Assembly (NCBI RefSeq): GCF_008974265.1
Contig: NZ_BKZW01000002.1
Coordinates: forward strand, 310,001 to 374,000
Length of the DNA: 64,000 bases
Direction: 5' to 3'
Source: Dictyobacter vulcani
Lineage (GTDB): Bacteria > Chloroflexota > Ktedonobacteria > Ktedonobacterales > Ktedonobacteraceae
Part shown: positions 19,999 to 29,290 of the stretch, piece after piece
Numbering within the stretch: the first letter of the stretch is position 1
How the letters are laid out: each line of letters begins with the position of its first letter
Notes under the pieces: model-generated
What the model was told of the DNA's origin: nothing
What the model saw: the letters and a program-made list of their open reading frames with translations, nothing else
Database searches by the model: none
Program-made: the position numbers and the translations under genes

Positions 19999-20832
19999 TT
20001 ACTGTAAGTCAACCTGTTGAATCGCCAGCATGATCTCCTGATGTAGTTGCCTGGCCTTTTGCAAGTGATTTTGCGCTTGTTTCTGCGTAAAAATGGCTAT
20101 TGCCGTCTCAAGACACTGCTGTGCCTCAATGAGTGCAGCCTGAGGAGTGAACCCTGGTAAGCTCGTGGCTCGTTTGCGATACCATTGAGCATGGAGCATA
20201 TGGAAGCGCGCGCAATCGAGTGATTGAGGCGGGCAGCGCTGTATGAAGGAAAGACAACTCTCGATGATACTGGCGTACAGAAGCTTGTCGATCTCTCGGC
20301 CAAGCTGCGTCGCTTCTTCAAAGCTTTTTCGGGCTGTGTGCGCGGTAAAAACCTGCAATGCTCTTTCGATGCATTGATGAGCCTCAATGAGTGCAGTATG
20401 TTTCGCGGCGGTGGTGGAACATAAGGTATCCGCGCGCTCGCAATAGAGCCTCGCGAGGAGCAATTGCAGGCGTGCCCAATCAAACGACTGTTCTGTGCAT
20501 GTTTTGAGCAAAATCTTTCCGCCAAGAATCGCTGCATCGAGATCATCCATTGGCACTTTCTCATGCATCTCTGGCATACGATGCAGAAGTAAGTCAGTTC
20601 GTTGCAAGTGCAGGGCATTAGCGAGACGAAGCAGTCGTTCCTCACCCAGATGGCGAATCTGACCATGCTCAATTCTGGATATATATCCACGTCCATTTTT
20701 GCCAAAGCCAGCAGCTACTGCCAGATCCGTGACGCTCAGTCCACGAACGTGACGCCAGGCGCGAATAACGGTCCCCAACTCGTTTTCTGGGGATGAACGT
20801 GAAGTAAGCGCTTCCTCTTTTCTGCCTCGCAT
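19999..20832 (-). CDS. XRE-like HTH regulator with TPR-like C-terminus
   Basis: The product has 277 residues starting MRGRKEEAL. Residues about 15-80 form an XRE/Cro-type HTH (LGTVIRAWRHVRGLSVTDLA, then GFGKNGRGYISRIEHGQI). The rest is helical, with two imperfect repeats (LDAAILGGKILLKTCTEQSFDWARL and later SIIESCLSFIQRCPPQSLDCARF) of TPR-like character. The architecture recalls DNA-binding regulators with a peptide- or ligand-sensing helical domain. It is 47 bases upstream of the NYN gene on the same strand, making it the probable regulator and first gene of the ubiquitin-like operon. It is a clear paralogue of the divergent gene at 21157. Confidence 0.85.
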   Translation of the reverse strand: MRGRKEEALTSRSSPENELGTVIRAWRHVRGLSVTDLAVAAGFGKNGRGYISRIEHGQIRHLGEERLLRLANALHLQRTDLLLHRMPEMHEKVPMDDLDAAILGGKILLKTCTEQSFDWARLQLLLARLYCERADTLCSTTAAKHTALIEAHQCIERALQVFTAHTARKSFEEATQLGREIDKLLYASIIESCLSFIQRCPPQSLDCARFHMLHAQWYRKRATSLPGFTPQAALIEAQQCLETAIAIFTQKQAQNHLQKARQLHQEIMLAIQQVDLQ

Positions 20833-21156
20833 AAGATTCCTTTCTTTTCACTACGCTGGGACAAGAACGACGAGCAAAATGCATGCTTTATAACAGGGCG
20901 CATGATATCGGGATTTTCATCAAGCAAAACTATTCTTGACGTACGAAGATGGCGATACGAAGAACGCGCTATCAGAAGCAGAGTTTACATATGACTCATT
21001 AATCTTCAAATAAAGAGGAAGTATGAAGATTGTTGCTTGATAAGCATAACGTTTTTAATAGGGCCTTGTCAATGGCATTTGCAATATGTATACTAATTAT
21101 TGGAGATTGTTGTTCAACAAAGGCAGCTTGACTCTTTAAGAGAGGGAAACAAACAC

Positions 21157-22020
21157 ATGCGAGGACGCCGAGAAAGGGAACTGGAGTCCCTATCGCAGTC
21201 AGAAGGCAGCCTGGGAGCAACGATTCGCTCCTGGCGGCGGTATCGTGAGATGACAGTGACAGAACTGGCAATTCGCGCAGGCTTTGGCAAGAATGGACGC
21301 GGGTACATCTCGAAAATCGAGCATCAGCACATCAAACATCTGGGTGAGGATGCGCTGGTTGCCATTGCGCATGCACTTGATCTGGTTCAGGAAGATCTCC
21401 AGCAGAGTCGTTTGCCAGCACCTCGGGAAAGCTACGCGCCAGGCAAAGAGGCGCTGGATCACGCCATTGCTGGCTGTAAAGCATGGCTCAAGGTCTATCA
21501 GCAGGATGACATGCTTTTAGATCGTGCAAGAATGCACTTGAAATTAGCTGAGCTCTATTGGGAGCGTAGGAAGCGAGCAGAACAGCAAGACGAACGAGAC
21601 ACACTGTTAGAGAGTGCTCTGGCGAGCATCGAGCAGGTGCTTCCTGTTTTTCGTGAAAAGGCTCCTGATTCCTACCAAGAAGCGCAAGGGTTGCACACCC
21701 TGATCGAGAGAGAACAGTATCGCAAAGAACTCGATGACGCCATCGCCGGGTGCAAAGCGCTCTTATCTATCTCACATCAAGAAGAGCGTCCACTTGACTG
21801 GGCCAGAACGCATGCCAGGCTTGCGCAACTGTATAGGGACCGCGCGTCGCACGCTGAACAGGCTGAAGAGCGCCCTGGCTGGCTGGAAAAGGCTCTGCAA
21901 AGTATCGACCAGGCACTGCCACTTTTCCGTGGACATGCGCCCGTTTCCTATACCCAGGCCCAACACATGCGTGGAGAAGTAATAGCAGCACGAGAAGAGA
22001 CGCTTCGTTCACCCTTTTGA
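21157..22020 (+). CDS. XRE-like HTH regulator, divergent paralogue
   Basis: The product has 287 residues from ATG 21157 (MRGRRERELES), chosen because it aligns with the MRGRKEE start of its paralogue and follows AGAGAGGG. The HTH (LGATIRSWRRYREMTVTELA, then GFGKNGRGYISKIEHQHIKH) is followed by two internal repeats LDHAIAGCKAWLKVYQQDDM / LDDAIAGCKALLSISHQEER. Each repeat continues into a TPR-like helix pair. It faces away from the minus-strand paralogue across about 320 bases and ends about 280 bases before the first CRISPR repeat. The two regulators may control each other or the shared intergenic region. Confidence 0.85.
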   Translation: MRGRRERELESLSQSEGSLGATIRSWRRYREMTVTELAIRAGFGKNGRGYISKIEHQHIKHLGEDALVAIAHALDLVQEDLQQSRLPAPRESYAPGKEALDHAIAGCKAWLKVYQQDDMLLDRARMHLKLAELYWERRKRAEQQDERDTLLESALASIEQVLPVFREKAPDSYQEAQGLHTLIEREQYRKELDDAIAGCKALLSISHQEERPLDWARTHARLAQLYRDRASHAEQAEERPGWLEKALQSIDQALPLFRGHAPVSYTQAQHMRGEVIAAREETLRSPF

Positions 22021-22297
22021 GCTTGCTTACCTGTCTTCGTTCTCTTTTTCAGCGAGCATATCCTGTCTGGAATCCAGCCCTCAAGGTGTTGTTACTTTTT
22101 CGAAAAGCTCATCAATTTCCGAGAGGTGCCAATGCTGCCGCCGCTGAGCTGAGCCTCTCGGAAGGCTCCACAAGCCCATCGAGCACCAAAAAGGGCTGAA
22201 CGTGCTTCCTGTTTGGCCCCCAAAATAAGCTCTTTTTCCGACCCTCTCGGAAATGCTTGCTTCAACTGGCTTCCTATGCTATACTACGAGCATAGCA
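22021..22297 (+). promoter_or_regulatory. CRISPR array A leader with promoter
   Basis: This gene-free stretch lies before the first repeat. It contains a sigma70-like promoter with -35 TTGCTT at 22257-22262, a 17-base spacer and -10 TATACT at 22280-22285, twelve bases before the first repeat. Orientation agrees with repeats that end in ATTGAAAC, the usual crRNA 5' handle, so transcription should run left to right. An inverted pair CCGAGAGG / CCTCTCGG is also seen at 22118-22161. Confidence 0.55.
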
Positions 22298-23205
22298 GGC
22301 TAAACGACCAACGCTTCTCGACAGAGATTGAAACGGATGAAGTATCCAGGGAACCTAGTGGGAATTTTGGGGGCTAAACGACCAACGCTTCTCGACAGAG
22401 ATTGAAACGTCTGACCGTTGCCGGTCAGGTCCAAAGTTGCGAACGGCTAAACGACCAACGCTTCTCGACAGAGATTGAAACAGTAATGGCTAATGGTAGT
22501 AGTAGGCATACTCCAGTGGCTAAACGACCAACGCTTCTCGACAGAGATTGAAACTATAAATCATGCCTTTCGTCGGCAGAAAGGAAATTGGGCTAAACGA
22601 CCAACGCTTCTCGACAGAGATTGAAACTAGCACGCCCCCTGCGAAACCTCCATACCGTGCGAAGGCTAAACGACCAACGCTTCTCGACAGAGATTGAAAC
22701 GCCCAACGATTAACCATCGTTGGAATTTACTTACGTCGGCTAAACGACCAACGCTTCTCGACAGAGATTGAAACACACCAACCACACCACCTTCACCACC
22801 ACCTTCACCGGGCTAAACGACCAACGCTTCTCGACAGAGATTGAAACTAGCAATATAATGATCACCTCTATTGCCACTACCCCGGCTAAACGACCAACGC
22901 TTCTCGACAGAGATTGAAACAACACTGAATGCGACGATCACGATTGCACAAGCAACGGCTAAACGACCAACGCTTCTCGACAGAGATTGAAACAGCATTA
23001 CAGCACTGAAAAAGGGTTATGAGACTCTGGCTAAACGACCAACGCTTCTCGACAGAGATTGAAACTAATCTGACATGTTTCATTCTCCTTTATTTTTAAA
23101 CAGGCTAAACGACCAACGCTTCTCGACAGAGATTGAAACTTGTATCACAGTGAAACGGGCGGTAAGTTTCCTGTTTCGGCTAAACGACCAACGCTTCTCG
23201 ACAGA
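22298..23205 (+). CRISPR. CRISPR array A, first copy (13 repeats)
   Basis: Thirteen 37-base repeats start with GGCTAAACGACCAACGCTTC and end with TCGACAGAGATTGAAAC. Starts are at 22298, 22372, 22445, 22518, 22591, 22664, 22738, 22811, 22884, 22957, 23029, 23103 and 23178. Unit lengths are 72-75, so spacers are 35-38 bases. The ATTGAAAC 3' end is typical of type I-B/III repeats and gives the plus-strand direction. The last repeat is cut at position 28 by a MITE beginning GGGGTGCAAC. No cas1, cas2 or cas6 lies nearby. The ancillary proteins in the window suggest use by a type III system. Confidence 0.97.
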
Positions 23206-23339
23206 GGGGTGCAACTAAATCATTGATAGAGCCATAGAAATGATGAATTTGGCATGGAGTAATGATCGTTTACATCAACAATAGAATGCTTTCTTGCTTA
23301 TGTTGAATGAAATGCTCAGAAAAGTTCATGACTGTGAGG
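23206..23339 (+). mobile_element. Truncated copy of CRISPR-targeting MITE
   Basis: The first about 125 bases match the 310-bp MITE at 24661-24970, starting at the same repeat position. The match then breaks at AGAAAAGTT and jumps into a repeat 3' end (GATTGAAAC). The junction has no biological hallmark and coincides with the start of an error-rich array copy, so an assembly join is suspected. Confidence 0.7.
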
Positions 23340-24660
23340 AGATTGAAACAGTAATGGCTAATGGGTAAGTAGTCAGTATTAGGCATACTCCCAGTGGGCG
23401 GCTAAACGGGACCCAAAAACCGCTTCGACAGAGATTGGAAACTATAAAATCATTGCCTTTCGTCGCAAGGAAGGAAATTGGCTAAAACGGGACCCAACGC
23501 TTTCTCGGACAGAGATTTGAAACTAGGGCACGCCCCCTGCGAAAACTCCTCCCAACCGTGCGGGAAGGCTAATTGGACCAAACGCTTTCTCGGGACCAGA
23601 GATGGGAAACGCCCCAAACGATTACCATTTTCGTTGGGAAATTTTACTTTACGTCTGCTTTAAACGAACCCAAACGCTTCTTCGACAGAGATTGAAACCA
23701 CACCAAAACCCACACCACCTTCACCCCACCCAACTGGCTTCCTATCCATATCACAGCATATGCAGGCTAAACGACCAATCGCTCTCGACAAGAATTTGAA
23801 TACGGAGAATATCTGCAGGTAACCTAAGTGAATTGGGGGGGGCTAAACGACCAACGCTCTCGACAGAGATTGAAACGTCTGACCGTTGCGTCAGTCCAAA
23901 GTGCGAACGGCTAAACGACCACGCTCTCGACAGAATTGAAACAGTAATGGCTAATGGTAGTATAGGCATACTCCAGTGCTAAACGACCAACGCTTCTCGA
24001 CAGAGATTGAAACTATAAATCATGCCTTTCGTCGGCAGAAAAGGAAATTGGGCTAAACGACCAACGCTTCTCGACAGAGATGAAACTAGCACGCCCCCTG
24101 GAACCTCCATACCGTCGAAGGCTAAACGACCAACGCTTCTCGACAAGAGATTGAAACGCCCAACGATTAACCCATGGTCGGAATACTTACGTCGGCTAAA
24201 CGACCAACGCTTCTCGACAGAGATGAAACACACCAACCACACCACCTTCACCACCACCTTCACCGGGCTAAACGACCAACGCTTCTCGACAGAGATTGAA
24301 ACTAGCAATATAATGATCACCTCTATTGCCACTACCCCGGCTAAACGACCAACGCTTCTCGACAGAGATTGAAACAACACTGAATGCGACGATCACGATT
24401 GCACAAGCAACGGCTAAACGACCAACGCTTCTCGACAGAGATTGAAACAGCATTACAGCACTGAAAAAGGGTTATGAGACTCTGGCTAAACGACCAACGC
24501 TTCTCGACAGAGATTGAAACTAATCTGACATGTTTCATTCTCCTTTATTTTTAAACAGGCTAAACGACCAACGCTTCTCGACAGAGATTGAAACTTGTAT
24601 CACAGTGAAACGGGCGGTAAGTTTCCTGTTTCGGCTAAACGACCAACGCTTCTCGACAGA
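23340..24660 (+). CRISPR. CRISPR array A, duplicated and garbled copies
   Basis: 23340-23740 repeats the spacers found at 22482-22810, but with many scattered one- to three-base insertions, for example GGACCCAAAAACCGC where the intact repeat has GACCAACGC. At about 23731 the sequence jumps back to the array leader (CAACTGGCTTCCTAT) and from 23765 runs again through the same series of repeats and spacers as the first copy. It is error-rich at first, then identical from about 24240, up to the MITE at 24661. The order of spacers is unchanged. The pattern looks like unpolished long-read sequence joined into a contig rather than biological duplication. Confidence 0.85.
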
Positions 24661-24970
24661 GGGGTGCAACTAAATCATTGATAGAGCCATAGAAATGATG
24701 AATTTGGCATGGAGTAATGATCGTTTACATCAACAATAGAATGCTTTCTTGCTTATGTTGAATGAAATGCTCAGAAAAGTTCTGTGAGGAATGGGGCTAT
24801 CCAAAAGAAGAAAGGGAGGGGAGGCGAGTCAAAGCTAAAAGGGAGTCTATTTCTGGCAAGTGATGATGAATTTTGATAAATGAATTACTTGCGCCAGTAT
24901 AAATAGAAAAATCTCTACAAACATAGTCGTAAATCAGAGAATAAATCTATTTGTGATTTAGTTGCACCCC
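24661..24970. mobile_element. 310-bp MITE inserted in CRISPR repeat
   Basis: A non-autonomous element with terminal inverted repeats GGGGTGCAACTAAA / TTTAGTTGCACCCC and no reading frame. It is flanked by a perfect 10-bp duplication TCTCGACAGA (24651-24660 and 24971-24980), which is repeat positions 19-28. It is identical in sequence and length to the copy at 50076-50385. The ends match those of the transposase-bearing element at 52092-53632, the likely source of its transposase. Confidence 0.95.
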
Positions 24971-25644
24971 TCTCGACAGAGATTGAAACAATCATTGTAT
25001 ACTCTTTTTATTTCTAAAAAAATCAAGGGCTAAACGACCAACGCTTCTCGACAGAGATTGAAACCCCTCGGACTTTTCGCTCTTGCACCGCTAACGGGAA
25101 TGGCTAAACGACCAACGCTTCTCGACAGAGATTGAAACCACTCCTCTCCGCTCAGCATCGATAAGCTGGCGAAAAGGCTAAACGACCAACGCTTCTCGAC
25201 AGAGATTGAAACACCTAGTCATGGATTTTGTGAGGGGAAACTCTCGAAGGCTAAACGACCAACGCTTCTCGACAGAGATTGAAACAACGTCTCTTCGGAG
25301 CATGAAACCCGCCCCTCGTGAGGCTAAACGACCCATGCATCTCGACAGAGATTGAAACAACACATAGGCGCATGACACTTCAATGTGCCTTGTGGCTAAA
25401 CGACCCATGCTTCTCGGCAGAGATTGAAACTGTACGATGCAACCGTGTCTACATTTGAACAGGTAGAGGCTAAACGACCCATGCATCTCGACAGAGATTG
25501 AAACTAATCTAAGATCTTGAGGCAACGTTTGAAATACCGTAAGGCTAAACGACCCATGCATCTCGACAGAGATTGAAACACCAGAGTAATAGCTTCCTGG
25601 TCGGAAGCTAATTCAGGGCGAAATGCCTGTTGCTTCTCGACAGA
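24971..25644 (+). CRISPR. CRISPR array A, distal part (8 repeats)
   Basis: The array continues after the MITE with a half repeat and full repeats starting at 25028, 25102, 25176, 25249, 25322, 25394, 25468 and 25543. The first four carry CCAACGCTTC. From 25322 onward the repeats change to CCATGCATC-type centres, the form used throughout array C, with one CGGCAG variant at 25394. A final degenerate repeat end (GCTTCTCGACAGA) at about 25632 is cut by another IS at position 28. The repeat-type switch marks the oldest, trailer-proximal part of the array. Confidence 0.95.
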
Positions 25645-26265
25645 GGGGTGCAACTAAATCATTGGTAGAAGTCCTCTATTGATCGAAATGGCTCGACTGA
25701 GAGCACGTCCATTGATAATCACATAGGTTAACGTGTTCAGGTTAGCGACAGAGCGATGATTATGGACTCTGGGTCGCTCAATTCCGAGTGCTTTGGCCTG
25801 GCTGTTGATGCGCTCGCAACTGGTGCGTTGGGTATACACGGCCTTGTAGAGCGGACTCTCATGATCGAGGCTGACACGTATTCGTGCGCCCTGCTCCCAA
25901 TTCACATCCTTGACGCAGCCTTTCCCTTTCACACATGGTGCGTGATCGTACCTGTTCCCCGCGGCTTGAGGGAAGAGCAGCGGACAGCGGAAGCGTTGGG
26001 CTTGCTAGCCATACGTAGGATGAAATTGAACGGTCGAGTGCATATGGAGCTTGTTCGGGCACCATGAGGCCCCATTCAAGGCTCGCTCATAGACCACATG
26101 CCCATATGTAATGCTGCCGTGGTAGACACGGTTCGTTGGTATACATACCGGCCATCAGAGGGGCATCGGCAGTGAGATTGATAGGAAACGCTCCTCATGT
26201 GGCAACGGTTTGCCGATACCATGGCTCGAGGTAGGTGACATCACCTTTAAGCAAGGATGGGGGAA
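25645..26265 (-). pseudogene. CRISPR-targeting IS, 3' relic of transposase
   Basis: The element begins GGGGTGCAACTAAATCATTG at the repeat insertion point. It encodes on the minus strand the last about 90 residues of the transposase (GCVKDVNWEQGARIRVSL, then YTQRTSCERINSQAKALGIE with the catalytic Glu), nearly identical to the intact copy at 52101-53429. Farther right the sequence still resembles transposase DNA (around 26040-26250) but frames are broken. The right end of the element is lost. Confidence 0.88.
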
Positions 26266-26365
26266 TAGTGATTCACAAATATGTGAACTGCTCGCTGGCT
26301 GTTTGTGCTATGTGCATGGTGAGCAGTTCACGTTTAATTACTATGAGTTAGACTTACTCTTTGCA

Positions 26366-26575
26366 CTAAAGCGGTTGGCGCATGTGCGTTATTACCTGAT
26401 GAATCTCCTGATCTACATTGCACCAGGCTTTATGCCGGTCGGACCAGGATGAAACAGGTTTCCCCCTCGGCAACCATGCGATTGCTCCAAGTGGGTGTCC
26501 TGCTAAATTGACGTGGTGTAGAAGGATGGGAATAAGAACCGTTTCTCTCTGTGTTTTGCTTCTCTCATCATTATT
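26366..26575 (-). pseudogene. TIR-domain gene relic (internal deletion)
   Basis: This DNA is nearly the same as the 3' part of the intact TIR gene at 54766-55236. The N-terminal half, corresponding to about 54968-55231, is missing. The deletion joins two direct copies of TTCTCTCA(T/A), consistent with slippage or recombination between short repeats. The remaining part encodes the C-terminal third (around GHPLGAIAWLPRGKP-like sequence) without a start. Confidence 0.8.
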
Positions 26576-26695
26576 TATGATCCTTCATACCTTATAAGAG
26601 TACTCTCAATATGAATAATTACAGTACTGAGCTACATCCTTATGAGAAGAATCAGTAGGGGTGATGATGTATTTTGGGGGTGAGCTTGCTATACT

Positions 26696-27309
26696 TTACC
26701 TATCGCTCTCAAAGTAGGTGCTGAATTTTTGGCAGAGGAAGTGGTAGTCGAGGGGCTCGGACTCGGGGATGTTCCAGATGGTGCGGCAGTGCTGGATGAG
26801 GTGGCCTTTATGGCTGTGGACGGTGGCTTCGCTGATACAGAGTTCGCTGGCAACCTGGGGTGTTCGGAGTCCACGGGCAAAGGCTTTCAGGACATCGAGC
26901 TGGCGTGCCGTGGCAAGTTCTATGATCTGCTGGCAGCGTGTGCGTTCCTGCTGATTCAGGTGATCCTGTTGCTCTTGCTCGGCGGTTTTGAACGACGTAT
27001 TGCTATTCGGGATATAGGCTCCGAGCGTGATGAAGGGTCCGCGGATCAGCTTGACGCCGGCTTCCGGTGGGACATGCATATGGGCGCCATTGCGAACCTG
27101 GGCGACCGTCGCTTCGGGGGTATGGATATGCCAGATGTGATCATGCCGATCGAAGTTGAGGGCGGCTACCGATATGGCAAGCAGGGACATCAGGCGGCGG
27201 CCACCGCTGACCGAGAGATGGATATGATATCCCTGATGTTTGAGGCTGACGACCAGTTGATGGATCGTTTCCAGGGTGGCGTCGGCATGGCTATCATCCA
27301 CAATATCAT
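26696..27309 (-). pseudogene. CARF-LuxR HTH gene, 5' end lost to IS3
   Basis: A 201-residue frame highly similar to the intact gene at 55373-56239. It keeps the second half of the CARF domain (HLSVSGGRRLMSLLAISVAA) and the C-terminal LuxR/GerE HTH (RQLDVLKAFARGLRTPQVAS, SEATVHSHKGHL). The first about 85 residues, including the LLATLGGQ motif, are replaced by an IS3 element at 27310. The start near 27301 is not native. Confidence 0.88.
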
Positions 27310-28689
27310 TGGAATTACCCCGTTTTTGGAGGGTCAGAGAAGAGAAATCTGCTATACTTCAAATAGGAGGGTTCAATGGGTAAATCTCAACCACATTACA
27401 CAAAAGAATTTAAGCAGCAGGCTGTACAACTCTTCAAAACGAGTGGAAAAACCAAAACACAAATATCTAGAGACTTAGGTATCTCTGACAGTGCTTTAAG
27501 TAAATGGTGCAAAGAATTTGGTGAACAAGGGAAAGAAGCATTTCCTGGCAAAGGGCATCAGACATCTATAGAAGAAGAAATGAAAAGGCTCAAGCGTGAA
27601 AATGATATATTACGACAAGAAAGGGATATCCTAAAAAAAGCCATGAGCATCTTCGTGCAACCCCAACCGTAAAATTCCGATTTATTCATGAGCATCGTCA
27701 GCTTTTCCCCATTCTTCGGATGTGCCAGGTTCTTGAGGTCTCCGAAAATGGCTACTATAATTGGCGCAAAAGAGGAAAAAGTAAAAGAAAACAGAATGAC
27801 GAACAGCTTATGGAGCGGATTGAAGATGCCTATCATCAAAATAGGGGTCATTATGGAAGTCCTCGTATTCATGCAGAATTAAAAGATCAAGGCATTCATT
27901 GTGGAAAGAAACGTATTGCACGTTTGATGCGCGAACAGCAACTCAGTGCCAGAAAAAAGAAGCGAAAACCACGCACAACCAATAGCGATCATGATTTACC
28001 GGTGGCTCCCAATCTCTTAGAGCGAAATTTTGCTGCTGATGCACCAGATAAAAAATGGATGTCGGATTTTACCTATCTGGAGACACGAGAAGGGTGGCTC
28101 TATCTTGCAGGTGTAATCGATGCGTATTCACGCAAAATTGTGGGCTGGTCCATGAGTGAGAAGCATGATACTGAACTAGTTCATGCCGCTCTGCATATGG
28201 CGTTGCTTCAGCGTCAGCCAGGGGCGGAACTCATCCATCACTCAGACCGGGGCAGCGAATATGCCAGCAGCCGCTATCACATGCTGCTGCATGAGCATCA
28301 TATCCAGAAGAGTATGAGTAAAAAAGGTGATTGTTGGGACAATGCGATGATTGAGAGCTTTTGGGCAACCTTAAAGAAAGAGTGTGCTCAAGGTGTAATC
28401 TTTCTAAGTAGAAATGAGGCAAAAAATGTGGTTTTTGAGTATATAGAAATATATTACAATCGAAAACGACGTCATTCGTCTTTAGGATATCTCAGTCCAG
28501 CTCATTACGAAAAACGCATAATCGAATCAGATAACGATTTTTCTTGACAGAGGTAGACCTTTTATCGTAAAATAGAAATACGTAGTACGTTACGTATTAC
28601 GTATAGTGATGATGTTTTCATCATTTTCCCAGCATTTTTCCTCACCCGACATTTCTGTTCGGGTTCCCTCCAAAAACGGGGCAACTCCA
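27310..28689 (+). mobile_element. IS3-family element, about 1.38 kb
   Basis: The ends are imperfect inverted repeats: TGGAATTACCCCGTTTTTGG on the left and TGGAGTTGCCCCGTTTTTGG read inward from the right. The flanks differ (CAT on the left, GTT on the right), so the 3- to 4-bp target duplication expected for IS3 is absent. The left flank is a CARF gene and the right flank is iscB, each truncated exactly at the element. This points to an IS-mediated deletion or recombination after insertion. Confidence 0.9.
27376..28547 (+). CDS. IS3 transposase OrfA/OrfB (frameshift pair)
   Basis: OrfA (27376-27672, 98 residues) has a Transposase_8 HTH (KEFKQQAVQLFKTSGKTKTQ) and a leucine-zipper helix. OrfB (main frame to 28547) carries the integrase core: WMSDFTYLE, HHSDRGSEYAS and the C-terminal WDNAMIESFWATLKKE (D, D, E). 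OrfA ends at 27672, while the OrfB frame continues upstream through ...ATPTVKFRFIHEHRQLF. A CTAAAAAAAGCC slippery run near 27633 would allow the -1 shift usual for IS3, producing OrfAB. All catalytic residues are present, so the element may be active. Confidence 0.92.
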
Positions 28690-29046
28690 GTTAGACCAAC
28701 GTGCTTTGCGATAGCGTGTCTTGCGCTGACGTCGAGATCGACGAACGGCGTGGCGATCATCAAGAGCGGCTTTAATGGCGTGTCCACGGTGGGAAAGTTC
28801 AGCCGCAAAGACGACCTCACCACTGGCATCATTGACAATGGCGATTCCCGTTGCTCTTGAACCCGGATCAAGTTTGATCCTGAGTGGCTGCGCTTCTGGC
28901 TCCTGCGTTTTATCTTTTAGGATGATGGTGAATGGAAATTTTCTGTAGACAGCCGCTTTTCCTTCGGAAAGCAGCAATCTTGCCCGGCCCGGATGGACGG
29001 GATCGAGCGGTCGCTTCAAAGTATCGATCACAAAAACTTTGGACAT
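28690..29046 (-). pseudogene. iscB: IscB N-terminal relic
   Basis: About 119 residues remain from ATG 29046. They comprise the PLMP domain (MSKVFVIDTLKRPLDPVHPG, RARLLLSEGKAAVYRKFPFT), the RuvC-I motif (KLDPGSRATGIAIV) and the Arg-rich bridge helix (AVRRSRRQRKTRYRKARW). IscB is the OMEGA RNA-guided nuclease ancestral to Cas9. The rest of the gene (RuvC-II, HNH, RuvC-III) is missing; the frame runs into the IS3 end at 28689. The protein cannot cut DNA as it stands. IscB is well represented in Ktedonobacter genomes. Confidence 0.9.
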
Positions 29047-29290
29047 AAGTGGTCTCCTTGCCCTTTTCAGGGCCTCCTGTTTCCAGGGTAACGTTTGCCT
29101 CGTCAAGGTTCGAAAAGGTTTATCGCTACATACACTTCCTTAACCCTGTACAGATGTTTAATATGTAGCCGTAGAGCAAGGGGCTGGCAATGCACCCCCT
29201 GGTACCTAATTTCTTCCCGAACGTAGTCAATAAAGACTAAGACTGGTCAGGTGTGGACTTGCTTTCACAAGCCCTCGGATGTATCCGTGG
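29047..29290 (-). ncRNA. Probable omega-RNA of the iscB relic
   Basis: IscB loci carry their guide RNA scaffold just upstream of the nuclease gene. On the minus strand this segment is gene-free and rich in short inverted repeats, for example GGGCTTGTGAAAGCAAGTCC near 29260, GGGGGTGCATTGCCAGCCCC near 29180-29205, and CCTGAAAAGG close to the start codon. The IscB ribosome site (AAGGAGACC) lies at its end. The boundary of the guide-end is not determinable without comparison. Confidence 0.55.

Noticed and set aside
22520..25561. Repetitive minus-strand frames with FNLCREALVV / SLSRSVGRLA phrases
   Set aside because: They are translations of the CRISPR repeats on the opposite strand, not repeat proteins.
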